A stretch of DNA of 64,000 nucleotides from Polaribacter sp. HaHaR_3_91 (lineage in GTDB: Bacteria; Bacteroidota; Bacteroidia; Flavobacteriales; Flavobacteriaceae), in NCBI RefSeq assembly GCF_019278525.1, contig NZ_CP058986.1, positions 1,956,001 through 2,020,000 on the forward strand. The letters run 5' to 3'. Below are positions 29,939-38,198 of the stretch, piece after piece. Below the pieces are notes generated by a model. That model did no database searches. It worked only from the letters and a program-made list of their open reading frames with translations, and had not been told where the DNA came from. Positions within the stretch are counted from its first letter, which is position 1. The number at the start of each line of letters is the position of its first letter. Position numbers and translations under genes: made by a program.

Positions 29939-30709
29939 ATGAAAATAGAAAAATTAACTAATAATCGTTCGCCTTACCACGAAATGTTGTTTGACAGTTT
30001 CTTAATCGAAAATATAAAATCGTACGAAGAACTTATGGAGGTTTATCAAAACTACAAACAAAATCATCCTGACAAGACTATAATCTTAACCCTTGATGAT
30101 TTAGGTCAAGCCGAATATACTAGTGGTCATGCGTGTGACTATAATTCTTTGCTAGATACTGATGGCTATGATTTATCTGGACTTGATGAAGCTTGTTATG
30201 ATGAAGACAACGAACATTTGGGGCATCTTTCTACACCATCTGAATATTTCATTATAAAGGAAAACTTTTTGAAACGCACAAAAGGGATTGACTTTAAAAC
30301 GGTTTGTGAAAAAGATTTAACCATTTCTGAAGACGAAGTTTTAGATTTAGAAAACATTAATGAATCTCCATTAGCCTTTCTAGACCAACAAATTATACTG
30401 AAAATTCTTCCCGTTGAAAAGCCATACGAAGGACTTACAGGATTTCCGAATGGATATTTTGATGCTGACTTAAGTCCTTTTGAAAATTACGCGCTATCGA
30501 AGTACTTATTTGAAACCTATAATTTTGAACTTTTTGGAATTGGCGCTTCCTTTTTAGGATTTATTAAAAATGAAAAATTAGAAGACAATAAAGTAAAAGC
30601 ATTGATAGCTGACTTGGCAAAATTGTATAATACAACAGCATCAGAATTTGAAAAATTAGCAGAGATTATTAAAAATAAAAACCATTTATTTTTAAGATAC
30701 ACCGAATAA
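29939..30709 (+). CDS. Hypothetical protein, 256 aa
   Basis: This is a soluble protein I cannot assign to a family. The N-terminal half contains TIILTLDDLGQAEY followed by an Asp/Glu-rich stretch. The C-terminal half contains FPNGYFDADLSPFENYALSKYL and ELFGIGASFLGFI. The TLDDLG phrase resembles TWDDLG in the protein at 38972-39880, so the two may share a small domain. It lies 34 bp after LRR-4, is cotranscribed with it, and ends just before a bidirectional terminator. Confidence 0.6.
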   Translation: MKIEKLTNNRSPYHEMLFDSFLIENIKSYEELMEVYQNYKQNHPDKTIILTLDDLGQAEYTSGHACDYNSLLDTDGYDLSGLDEACYDEDNEHLGHLSTPSEYFIIKENFLKRTKGIDFKTVCEKDLTISEDEVLDLENINESPLAFLDQQIILKILPVEKPYEGLTGFPNGYFDADLSPFENYALSKYLFETYNFELFGIGASFLGFIKNEKLEDNKVKALIADLAKLYNTTASEFEKLAEIIKNKNHLFLRYTE

Positions 30710-30730
30710 TTTCAGTCATAAAAGAACTAA

Positions 30731-30768
30731 AAAGCCCAATTATAAATGTATAATTGGGCTTTTTTTAT
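30731..30768. terminator. Bidirectional terminator between convergent units
   Basis: A perfect 14-bp stem AAAGCCCAATTATA / TATAATTGGGCTTT (30731-30744, 30749-30762) with a 4-base loop has T runs on both strands. It serves the plus-strand LRR-4 unit and the long minus-strand unit that ends at 30789. Confidence 0.9.
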
Positions 30769-30788
30769 TTACGATGAATACCTGAAAT

Positions 30789-31220
30789 TTACTCAGAAAA
30801 TTGTTTAATAATTTCAAACAAGGTTAATTTAGTTCTCTTTATACTACCATCATCGTGACGAAAAAGATGTACTTTAGTATTATCATAGCATCCAAAAAAC
30901 AATAAATCACCTTCAGAATTAGCACCAATAGCTTTACCTAAAGCTAATTTTTCTAAACTCCACTTGTACCCATCTAAATCTTTAAATGTCGGATTCATAA
31001 ATTCACTTAACGTTTTAACATACGGATTTAATGCGTAAATCTTACTTACTTCCATACTATCTATGTTGGTAAGTTCCATCATTTTTTCAAAATTATATAA
31101 CTTAAATTCCTCTTCCTCAAATACAACTACCCTTGGTTTTTCCGCAATAAATTCTCTGTAATTTTTTCTAAACATCAGTTTTAGTTCATCTACAGAGGTT
31201 ATGATTAAATCTTCATTCAT
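30789..31220 (-). CDS. SUKH (SMI1/KNR4)-like protein
   Basis: This 143-aa soluble protein has a C-terminal half fitting the SUKH/SMI1 fold: GKAIGANSEGDLLFFGCYD followed by a strand and a final helix (TLFEIIKQF). SUKH proteins are common as immunity proteins of toxin systems and in wider signalling roles, but no toxin is recognisable next to it. It is the last gene of the minus-strand unit containing endonuclease V and the AlkB-like pair. The assignment rests on pattern only. Confidence 0.5.
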   Translation of the reverse strand: MNEDLIITSVDELKLMFRKNYREFIAEKPRVVVFEEEEFKLYNFEKMMELTNIDSMEVSKIYALNPYVKTLSEFMNPTFKDLDGYKWSLEKLALGKAIGANSEGDLLFFGCYDNTKVHLFRHDDGSIKRTKLTLFEIIKQFSE

Positions 31221-31240
31221 ATTTTTAACTTTTTAAAGTA

Positions 31241-31750
31241 TTAGTTCTTAATATTTTCTTTTGTTTTAGTATCTACAATTTGTAGTAATGTTGGCATTCG
31301 GTATTTACCGTGCATTCGTTTTATGGCGTTACAGATCTCATCTTTATCAGTACCAATAGCAGTTACATACAATGGCTTTTTACTTTCGCCACGAAACACT
31401 TCTTTAAATACAGCTGTTTTAGAGACAAACTCAGATTTAGCGATACCAACAACCGGAATTTTAGCTTCTAAAGCTTGGTACAAATAACCACCTAAGCCCA
31501 AATGTTTTTCTTCTAAAATTACGTAACCATCAACTATAATTAAGTCTATCTCATCTAAATTCACTTGTTTCAACAAGTTTAAAATACATGGCAATTCTCT
31601 TTTGTAAAAAGATCCAGGTTCGTATGGTTCTATACCTTCAATAATATCCGTATAAATTTTTGTTGGTTCGTCGTCTTCCCAATCGTTAAAGCTTACCGCA
31701 ATTGTTTTAGCTTTTCCGTTGTAATAATAAGTATCAAAAGCGAGTATCAT
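31241..31750 (-). CDS. Endonuclease V-like nuclease (short form)
   Basis: This 169-aa protein resembles endonuclease V, which cleaves near deaminated bases, chiefly inosine, in DNA or RNA. Family landmarks are an N-terminal Asp strand (ILAFDTYY, D6), a KRELP motif (E52), IDLIIVDGY (D74) and HLGLGGYLYQALEAKIPVVGIAK, giving the Asp-Glu-Asp metal set. It is shorter than the usual 220 aa because the N-terminus begins at the catalytic strand, and the His of the canonical DGHG motif is replaced by Tyr. It overlaps the AlkB-like gene before it by 4 bp, which implies translational coupling. Activity is likely but not certain. Confidence 0.75.
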   Translation of the reverse strand: MILAFDTYYYNGKAKTIAVSFNDWEDDEPTKIYTDIIEGIEPYEPGSFYKRELPCILNLLKQVNLDEIDLIIVDGYVILEEKHLGLGGYLYQALEAKIPVVGIAKSEFVSKTAVFKEVFRGESKKPLYVTAIGTDKDEICNAIKRMHGKYRMPTLLQIVDTKTKENIKN

Positions 31751-32571
31751 AATTGTTGTGTTTTTTTGTTATTGCATGTATCGTTCTCCTTTAATTTAGG
31801 AACGATAAGATCTGCTTTACTAAGTGTGTATTTTATCTTTGGATATGTAAAGTTTAAACTTCTATTTTCTTCACCGCGTTGTTTATAAAATTCTTTTTCT
31901 TGCGTTTCATTTGCAAGTTCCATTATTGTATTATCTTCAAAATAAGGAGTATCATTATTGAATTTCACCAAGGTTTTAGAGGTTCTAAAAGTGATGCCCA
32001 ACCATTTATTGTCTGTTAATTTTAATGCTTCACGGTTTGGGTTCTCTAGTATTATTTTATGAGAATATTTAGCATTCGTTTCAACAGAAAATAAAACAAG
32101 AGAATTATGAGTTAGAGTGATATCAAATTCTTCTTCGGTAGATTTATCTTTAATTCTAAGAGTACGAGTGGTTGTATCTGTTAACTTTTCTGGATGCTTA
32201 TAGCACGAAAACAAACCAATATAAGAGTCCGTTTTTAGATCTAAACTTAAATCTGAATGGTAACCCATTTTTGTGTAATTATCGTCATATATCTCAATAA
32301 GACCACAATTAAAAGCTGTTTTTGGTTGATTTTCTTGTTCTAAAATCTTATTTATTTGGTTTAAAATATTAAGATGAGGTACAGTAAAATAATGCGACAG
32401 AATTGTAAACTTAGTGATTGTTCTTACTATTGGAATAGCATCCATATACTTAACGATATGATTACCAACGCGTCCTTTTCCTAAAGTTTCAAAGACAATT
32501 TCTTTTGATAAAGATTCAAAAAGATTGGTTTCTAAAGGAAGTATCGTTTTATAAAATGGATGGTTATTCAT
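31747..32571 (-). CDS. AlkB-like 2OG-Fe(II) dioxygenase candidate A
   Basis: This 274-aa protein has a C-terminal two-thirds that follows the AlkB pattern. It has NCGLIEIYDDNY, then HSD (H104, D106, metal ligands), a YIGLFSCYKHP strand, an LTHNSLVLFS strand, H170 (YSHKI, third ligand) and R195 (ITFRTSKT, 2-oxoglutarate anchor). AlkB enzymes oxidatively demethylate nucleic acids or proteins. It is coupled by a 4-bp overlap to endonuclease V and follows a second, longer AlkB-like gene. I identify it by residue pattern and spacing only; the ligand spacing is wider than in E. coli AlkB. Confidence 0.6.
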   Translation of the reverse strand: MNNHPFYKTILPLETNLFESLSKEIVFETLGKGRVGNHIVKYMDAIPIVRTITKFTILSHYFTVPHLNILNQINKILEQENQPKTAFNCGLIEIYDDNYTKMGYHSDLSLDLKTDSYIGLFSCYKHPEKLTDTTTRTLRIKDKSTEEEFDITLTHNSLVLFSVETNAKYSHKIILENPNREALKLTDNKWLGITFRTSKTLVKFNNDTPYFEDNTIMELANETQEKEFYKQRGEENRSLNFTYPKIKYTLSKADLIVPKLKENDTCNNKKTQQL

Positions 32572-32589
32572 AACGGTTACATTTTCTAA

Positions 32590-33813
32590 TTAATAGATTG
32601 GTTTTTTATAATCTCCAGTATTCATACTAAAATGGACTTTACCATAATCGACACGTTTTACTGTTTTGTTTTCTTCGTAATAAGACGTTCTTAAATCAAC
32701 AAGATTTTCAGTATCCATAGCTTCTAATTGTACTAATTTATCCTCTTGTTTTATATAGGTTTGGTTATTTGTATAAACTGCTTCTAAGTTAGAACAGCGA
32801 ATTACATAGCCCATTCTAATGGGAATTAAATCGATGTCTAAAACGGATGGTCTAATTTCATGCGTGTATAATCTGTTGGTAGACAACGGAATTAAAAATA
32901 CAGAATTCGGATACAAAGTCACCGAAAATTCTTTGACTAAAGTAACATCTTTTACAGACGATTTTAATTTAAAAAGTAATCTAGATAAGCCGCTAGATTT
33001 ACCATAAACCCTATCAAATTTATTGGTTTTAGAAGGACTTAATTTATCAAAATTAGTTGTATCGTAAAACGTACAAAAGGCAATTAGACCTTCTTTTGGC
33101 ATGTCTTTCGTTTTATCAGAATGCGCTTTTATCTTCGCTTTTACATCTTTTGGATGGTCTTTGTCTTTCTTTTTATTCTCGTAAATTTGAGATAATACGT
33201 GGTTTAATTCGGTGTTTTTATCAAAATCGTATTGTACGGCTTCGTTAATTGTATTGACAATATGTGTGTCTGTTGCTCTAAAATTATCTGTTGGTCCGGT
33301 TAAATTACTAGAACATCTTAATAGTTTAAAATGAAGTTGCTCTTCGTTTTTATCTGATTCTTTCTTGGTTATTTTACTTAGATAAATTCCTTTTCTTAAA
33401 GCGACAGATTGTTTTGTAGATTCTGTTAAATGCTGAAATTGATGTTCTTTTTCTACCTTAGAAAAGTAATTATCTTCTTTAAAAAACTGACGATAAAACA
33501 CACCAGCATTATGGATATTTATAGGAATTTGTCCTTCATCAATAATTTTATATTTATCAGTATGAATGTCATCATAATTAAAAGAAAATTCTTTAATAAT
33601 TAAAACATCTTTAGCATTAGTATTTAGTAATTTAATATCACCAATAACATATATTCTAGTTGCTTTTTCTGTGTTTTTAATCTCAGAAAAATGGTTTACA
33701 ATACGACCATTAAAATTGGTTTTTAAATAATTTAAAGCTTCAGAAGTATCTGCTGAATTAGTTAAATCAATTAAAATATTTTTAGTTTTTGAGAGTACAT
33801 TTTCTATGTTCAT
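32590..33813 (-). CDS. AlkB-like 2OG-Fe(II) dioxygenase candidate B
   Basis: This 407-aa protein has an N-terminal region of about 190 residues with no recognisable domain, then an AlkB-like core. The core shows LNHVLSQIYENK, AHSDKTKDMP (H231, D233), GLIAFCTFYD, LYPNSVFLIPL, H318 (LYTHEIRPS) and R339 (GYVIRCSNL). It is distantly similar to the adjacent candidate A, and both end in an RxS motif. The extra N-terminal domain may set substrate choice. It overlaps the stop of the preceding gene by 1 bp. A metal-dependent oxygenase is likely; the substrate is unknown. Confidence 0.55.
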   Translation of the reverse strand: MNIENVLSKTKNILIDLTNSADTSEALNYLKTNFNGRIVNHFSEIKNTEKATRIYVIGDIKLLNTNAKDVLIIKEFSFNYDDIHTDKYKIIDEGQIPINIHNAGVFYRQFFKEDNYFSKVEKEHQFQHLTESTKQSVALRKGIYLSKITKKESDKNEEQLHFKLLRCSSNLTGPTDNFRATDTHIVNTINEAVQYDFDKNTELNHVLSQIYENKKKDKDHPKDVKAKIKAHSDKTKDMPKEGLIAFCTFYDTTNFDKLSPSKTNKFDRVYGKSSGLSRLLFKLKSSVKDVTLVKEFSVTLYPNSVFLIPLSTNRLYTHEIRPSVLDIDLIPIRMGYVIRCSNLEAVYTNNQTYIKQEDKLVQLEAMDTENLVDLRTSYYEENKTVKRVDYGKVHFSMNTGDYKKPIY

Positions 33814-34268
33814 TATTTTTCTATTTGATGTTCGTAATAACTCAATGCTTCCGCTCTCACTAAATCGGTATAATTCCTATTCTCAGAAATCGATTTTAAT
33901 AAATCGATGTGTTTTTTACGTTCTTCTTCTTTTAAACCATTAATAAACCGATTCAATAAAAGGGTAGCCATAATGGTTCCGTTTTCTGTATTGAACTTTA
34001 ATAACTCAGCATTATAAATTTTGTAATTTGGCTTGTCTATATGTTCTATAAAATGGATAAAAGAAAAATCTTCATCTAATTCTGGATCTTGACGTTTTAG
34101 AAAATCAAAAAGTGTTTGAATTAATTGTTCTTTTTGCAAATCTGTAAAATCACCTACATCAGTTAATTCATCTCCAATAACATCAAAAAATTCACTTATT
34201 TCATAATCTTCCATATCGTCATTGACGTTGAAGTTTTTAATTTTTGTGATTGCGTTATCTAAATTCAT
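33813..34268 (-). CDS. Helical hypothetical protein, immunity-like
   Basis: This 151-aa all-helical acidic soluble protein contains a DPELDEDFSFIHFIEHIDKP segment and a C-terminal LVRAEALSYYEHQ helix. The arrangement resembles small HEAT-like immunity proteins (Imm30-type), but I cannot confirm a family. It sits directly before the AlkB-like pair on the minus strand, overlapping candidate B by 1 bp, so it belongs to the same unit. Confidence 0.5.
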   Translation of the reverse strand: MNLDNAITKIKNFNVNDDMEDYEISEFFDVIGDELTDVGDFTDLQKEQLIQTLFDFLKRQDPELDEDFSFIHFIEHIDKPNYKIYNAELLKFNTENGTIMATLLLNRFINGLKEEERKKHIDLLKSISENRNYTDLVRAEALSYYEHQIEK

Positions 34269-34300
34269 TTAATCCGTTTTAACTTTTAATCTAAATATGT

Positions 34301-34729
34301 TTATTCGTCCTTTTTGTAAAAGCTAAAACTATTCAAATCAATTTCGTAGTTTAAAGCTTTCTCGTCGTTAACAGCCGCTTGTTTAATACTTACTTTGTTA
34401 TTTTTATCATTCCATTCAAAATCTGTAATTCGAGCATAAAATTTGATAGGGATAAAGAATAAAGCTTTAGGATTATTCTTCTGTAATTTTGATGGAAATA
34501 CACCTGCTTCTTTTAAATTTGGATAAACCGCTGTATCGAAAATAAAAACTTTACAATAATCAGCATCATGCATTCTCCCTGACTCCAAGTATATTGCTAA
34601 ACGACCATCTAAAGATTGAGAAATATGACTTTCTTGTTCTTTAAACTTTTCAAGACTTCTGTAATTAATTACAATACCTATTAGTAAAGAAATAAGTATT
34701 AGAAGAAGTAAGGCTACTTTTTTATTCAT
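34301..34729 (-). CDS. Membrane-anchored hypothetical protein
   Basis: This 142-aa protein has one N-terminal hydrophobic helix (LLLLILISLLIGIVI) that acts as an uncleaved signal anchor. A small soluble domain with alternating strands follows (ALFFIPIKFYARITDFEW, KVSIKQAAVNDEKALNYEIDL), probably in the periplasm. I do not recognise the family. It lies between a gene remnant upstream and the AlkB/endonuclease V block downstream. Confidence 0.55.
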   Translation of the reverse strand: MNKKVALLLLILISLLIGIVINYRSLEKFKEQESHISQSLDGRLAIYLESGRMHDADYCKVFIFDTAVYPNLKEAGVFPSKLQKNNPKALFFIPIKFYARITDFEWNDKNNKVSIKQAAVNDEKALNYEIDLNSFSFYKKDE

Positions 34730-34756
34730 ATTTAAAGACTTATTTAACGTAGTGTT

Positions 34757-34912
34757 TTATCTTAAATAACCTTCTCTTATAAAAGAGAATTCAGTATCAA
34801 TCAGCATTTGTAAATATGCTTCAAAACTATCTGCAATCACTTCAAACTCATTCGGATCGTGAAGAAACCTTACCACTTGTCCTATTTTTCCTTTTTCTGA
34901 AGGACTGCTCTG
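34757..34912 (-). pseudogene. C-terminal remnant of a SUKH (SMI1/KNR4) gene
   Basis: Between two annotated genes the minus strand holds an open frame without a start codon. It encodes about 51 residues that begin PSEKGKIGQVVRFLHDP and continue FEVIADSFEAYLQMLI. This is the hallmark end of a SUKH domain (GxxGQVI...ADSFEEFL). The upstream part of the domain is missing: the frame runs into TAA at 34913-34915, and its 5' portion overlaps the small membrane ORF at 34882-35070 in another frame. It looks like a gene whose N-terminus was lost by deletion or recombination. Confidence 0.6.
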
Positions 34913-35070
34913 TTATCAGTATTTAGAGCACTAAAAATAATATCACCATCTTTAATTTTTTCATTAAAAATTGAATTCGTATTAGCGCTTTCTTGGTTAT
35001 TAATAAAGAACCAAGAAAGCGTAAGAATGGCTAAAAGACCAATAAAAATATATTTGATTTTTGCTTTCAT
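34882..35070 (-). CDS. Short membrane ORF, possibly truncated
   Basis: This 62-aa ORF has one N-terminal hydrophobic helix (YIFIGLLAILTLSWFFI). A short hydrophilic tail (KIKDGDIIFSALNTDNRAVL) then stops abruptly inside the SUKH remnant. The tail starts like the KDGDIIF entry of YiiX-type NlpC/P60 proteins, though too little remains to be sure. I suspect the 3' part was lost in the same event that removed the N-terminus of the SUKH gene, leaving a fused junction near 34900. It may not be functional. Confidence 0.35.
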   Translation of the reverse strand: MKAKIKYIFIGLLAILTLSWFFINNQESANTNSIFNEKIKDGDIIFSALNTDNRAVLQKKEK

Positions 35071-35091
35071 TTAAAATGATGACTTATTATT

Positions 35092-35847
35092 TTATTTTAA
35101 TACAGGTATAAGGTGAGACCAGTTTAAAGCGGTAGCAAAATCTAAAGCTGTTTTACCTGTTTTAGTTTTTGCTGTTTTATCTGCGCCTAATTCTAATAAA
35201 ATATCTACCGCAGTTTTGTTTCCTGCAATGGTTTCTGTGTGTAATCTTGTCATTCCATTTTCATTTACAGCAACTACCACATCTAAGTTTTCTGTAAAGA
35301 AATCTCTTGCAGGTTTTTCCATAACTTTACTCATTGGGTGCTCAATAAGATTCTCTTTTTTCTCTTCTTGTAAGTGTGCAACCAGAATAGTATTGTAGTC
35401 GCCAAAGTTTAATCCCCAAGCATTATCATGGTTTTCTCTGGCTTTATCTGTCATATCAGAACGCAGTGCCTGAATGGTATATCCGCCATAAGTTTTACGA
35501 TCTATAGACAACATCCAATCTGATATTTCTGATACTTTTCTGGTTACGGTATCGCCTTCAGTAACATTAGTCAATTTATTTGGTGCGTTTTGTAAAATAC
35601 CTGTAATAAATTCTCCATCAAAATCAATTTCACTAATCCACATGTGTTCTACCAAAGGTTCTTCTTTTCCTTCAATTTTTTGTTGAAAAGGAATTTTTAC
35701 TAAAGCTAAATCGTGAGCAGGAACAACTCTTTTAGCTTCCCAATAAATTTCGCGCCAAAAGTAGTTAAAGGTAGACTGCGCTTTAAGATAAGCAGCTTTC
35801 ATTTTTTCGTTTTGTTCTGTGTAAAATATATTATTTTCTTGACTCAT
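35092..35847 (-). CDS. DUF2314 domain protein with C-terminal ankyrin repeats
   Basis: This 251-aa soluble protein has an N-terminal two-thirds matching DUF2314 (YegJ-like), with ATFNYFWREIYWEAKRVVP-like spacing, HMWISEIDFDGEFITGIL, SDWMLSIDRKTYGGYTIQ and an Asn-Ala-Pro turn. Residues about 190-251 form ankyrin units (GMTRLHTETIAGNKTAVDIL, LGADKTAKTKTGKTALDFA). DUF2314 proteins are uncharacterised and frequent near SUKH-type genes. It is the second gene of the unit starting at 36710; I see no promoter in the 131 bp before it. Confidence 0.8.
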   Translation of the reverse strand: MSQENNIFYTEQNEKMKAAYLKAQSTFNYFWREIYWEAKRVVPAHDLALVKIPFQQKIEGKEEPLVEHMWISEIDFDGEFITGILQNAPNKLTNVTEGDTVTRKVSEISDWMLSIDRKTYGGYTIQALRSDMTDKARENHDNAWGLNFGDYNTILVAHLQEEKKENLIEHPMSKVMEKPARDFFTENLDVVVAVNENGMTRLHTETIAGNKTAVDILLELGADKTAKTKTGKTALDFATALNWSHLIPVLK

Positions 35848-35978
35848 AATTTCTTTGTTTTTAATTATTTATTTTTTTAAATTTTAATACCAAATCAAAA
35901 GATTTGATGACTTTGTAAATAGCAATAATCTTTAGATTAAAAAGAACAGCTTATTTGCTTTATATTGTATTACCAATT

Positions 35979-36710
35979 TTATTTTTGCCAGTTATAATCT
36001 TTAGGTTTTTCTAAAGCATACGTCTTCATTTTAGAATGACTTATTTTATTACTGACCTTAAAGTTCTTTTTATAAAGGTATTGTGTCATTATTGGGTAAT
36101 TATTTTTTTCATTAGCATTGGTAAGTCCCAATTCTGTAAATTCAAAAATGTTAAATGTCCAATAATTGTTATTTTCATAATAATCAAGTTTCATCGTAAT
36201 CGTTTCAAAGATTCCATCCTTATTAAAATCTCTTTCTTCACGATTTCCATCCATCATATCATCATAAGAAATTTTTGAAAATCCTTTGTTTTTATTTTGT
36301 ATCAGATATATTACACGAACATTTAAAGCAGCTATTCCGTTACCCATATACGGAATTAAAAGTTTTATGTCTTTTAGATTATCTGCATTAAAATCAGTTA
36401 TTCTAATTGGTTCAAAAATATTTAACGTACTAAAAAACATATCCTCAGAAAGCTTCTGAATTTGAGTTTTACCTCTAAATATTCTTATGGAAGATTCTTG
36501 ATCTACATCATCTGTATAAGATGTTAATTGAATTGTTAGAGATTCTGTTTCGAAAAAATTATCAATTGTAATTGTATAATTTGCTTGTTGTTCGGTTTCT
36601 GTCCAGTTATTAAATTCCTCATAAACAGGTTGAGGCAATTCTTCAAAAGGATATTGACAATAACCCGTTAAATAAATTAAATTGAATATAATTAGTAATG
36701 ATTGTTTCAT
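35979..36710 (-). CDS. Secreted protein with Asp-rich EF-hand-like loops
   Basis: This 243-aa exported protein has a signal peptide ending near TGYCQ. The middle shows repeated FG-GAP/XAC2610-like motifs: ITDFNADNLKDIKLLIP, and ERDFNKDGIFETITMKL. The Asp/Asn-rich loops would bind calcium. It is likely periplasmic or on the surface. It is the first gene of the minus-strand unit that runs to 30789 and has its own operator and promoter. Confidence 0.65.
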   Translation of the reverse strand: MKQSLLIIFNLIYLTGYCQYPFEELPQPVYEEFNNWTETEQQANYTITIDNFFETESLTIQLTSYTDDVDQESSIRIFRGKTQIQKLSEDMFFSTLNIFEPIRITDFNADNLKDIKLLIPYMGNGIAALNVRVIYLIQNKNKGFSKISYDDMMDGNREERDFNKDGIFETITMKLDYYENNNYWTFNIFEFTELGLTNANEKNNYPIMTQYLYKKNFKVSNKISHSKMKTYALEKPKDYNWQK

Positions 36711-36794
36711 GTTATTGTAGCTTCTGTATAAAAAACATCTATTAAGTCTTTAAAAAAATGAATTGTTTTATCTCTAAATGATTTTTTATACGAA

Positions 36795-36842
36795 CAAAGA
36801 TGAAACTTTAGTGATGTTTTTAGCTAACTGTTTTCAGTGATA
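36795..36842 (-). promoter_or_regulatory. Island operator and -7 element, unit 36710-30789
   Basis: On the minus strand the operator is TATCAC-TGAAAACA-GTTAGC (36842-36823). It is followed after 20 bp by CATCTTTG (36802-36795), one mismatch from TAnnTTTG. The left half-site is intact and the right one degenerate. Confidence 0.65.
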
Positions 36843-36887
36843 TTAAAATATCAAAAAGTGTTTTGCTATTTTTTGTTTCTGATAGAA

Positions 36888-38144
36888 TTACCATTGCATA
36901 ATGGATTCTTCTTTCCAAAAAATGAACCTAAATTCTTCATAATGATTTCCATTTCCAATGGTGTGGTTATCTCTAAGACCTTTATCTAACTGTAGTTTAT
37001 GAAGCATTCCTGATGCAGAACCTATCCATAATTTGTTTTCATCATCAGAAATAGTAATACTAGTAATTGTAGAACCTAAAAAGTATTTCCAAATGCAATT
37101 TCCTTTGGTATCAATGGCTTTAATATATCCGAAAGCATCACCTAAAATATAATATTTAGAAGTTGCTACACCACAATAAACCCTCATTCCGTCATCTATA
37201 ACGGTATAATCTTCGCTTTCTTCATAAGCTGTTATATTGATATTTGTTAAGTTTGTAGCATCTACACCAATAGTTACACCATTATAAAAGTGACAAGAAT
37301 TTGTAATTAATTGATGGTCATTTTTAGAGAAAAGACAAAAATCTGGATAAGAAGATTGCGGATCAACTTCTCCAATTTCTTCGCCATTATTATCTAAAAT
37401 TCTATGGTCGCTGCATTGGTCGCCAACAACAATGTATCTATTATCATTAGAAATAGTAGCATTTTCCATATCTATATCAGATTCCCATTCTTCATCTTCT
37501 AAATCAGGAATTGGATGTATCATGTTTTCCGAACCTTTAGAAATAATATAAATTCCTTCGGATGTTGTGAGTAAAACTTTATGTCCGTCGTTAAAAGGAA
37601 TTAATTCTGAAATCCTTAAATCTTTAGCTTTATCTAAATTAAATGCAGCTATAACAGTACCTTCCCAACCTTGTGTTGTTACAATAGTATTGTTTGATGC
37701 AATAGCAAAAACATTATTTTGTTTAGATTTTCCTATTGCATTAATAGAGGTTTTAAGTTCTATAATTGTATCGTTTTTAAGAATATATGCTTGTCTTTTT
37801 TGATAAGCAGTACCTATTAAAAACACAATTTTCTGCTCATTTATAAAATGTAACTGCTCTACACTTTGTCCTTTATCTTGTATAAATTTGATGAAAGGCG
37901 TGTGTGCAGGCGGAAAATCATCTCTAAATTGAGTAATGGTATTATTTTTATTAGCCTCTTTTAAAAGCTGATAAACAGCATCTGCTAAATACTCTCTTTC
38001 GTCTTTAGGTTCTTCTCCTTTCCAATTTTCCCATCCGTTCGTTTCACCAAACTGCACCATTTTATTTACGTCAGAAGCATATTTGCTTCCTAATAAATTC
38101 CAAGCTTGTTTGATATCTTTTGTATTCTTGTCTGTGAATTTCAT
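36888..38144 (-). CDS. Beta-propeller-like (WD40-type) protein
   Basis: This 418-aa soluble protein has an N-terminal helical part (about 1-75, with NGWENWKGEEPKDEREYLAD). It is followed by repeating four-strand units with WD40/PQQ-like phrasing: NNRYIVVGDQCSDHRILDN-like, VFAIASNNTIVTTQGWEG, SITSITISDDENKLWIGSASG. A seven-bladed propeller is plausible. Propellers of this type usually act as interaction platforms or NTPase regulators. It is the second gene of the unit led by the gene at 38199-38846. Confidence 0.6.
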   Translation of the reverse strand: MKFTDKNTKDIKQAWNLLGSKYASDVNKMVQFGETNGWENWKGEEPKDEREYLADAVYQLLKEANKNNTITQFRDDFPPAHTPFIKFIQDKGQSVEQLHFINEQKIVFLIGTAYQKRQAYILKNDTIIELKTSINAIGKSKQNNVFAIASNNTIVTTQGWEGTVIAAFNLDKAKDLRISELIPFNDGHKVLLTTSEGIYIISKGSENMIHPIPDLEDEEWESDIDMENATISNDNRYIVVGDQCSDHRILDNNGEEIGEVDPQSSYPDFCLFSKNDHQLITNSCHFYNGVTIGVDATNLTNINITAYEESEDYTVIDDGMRVYCGVATSKYYILGDAFGYIKAIDTKGNCIWKYFLGSTITSITISDDENKLWIGSASGMLHKLQLDKGLRDNHTIGNGNHYEEFRFIFWKEESIMQW

Positions 38145-38198
38145 TTGTACTATTTTTTTCTTTTTTGGAGAGAACCTAAAGTTAAAAGAGGTTATTAT

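Noticed and set aside
30789..34729. A polymorphic toxin/immunity locus
   Set aside because: SUKH and helical immunity-like proteins are present, but there is no toxin domain, secretion signal or long repeat-containing effector gene nearby.
35885..35910. Inverted repeat CAAATC/GATTTG as a terminator in the minus-strand unit
   Set aside because: The stem is only about 6 bp with a 4-base loop, AT-rich and without a T run in the right place.
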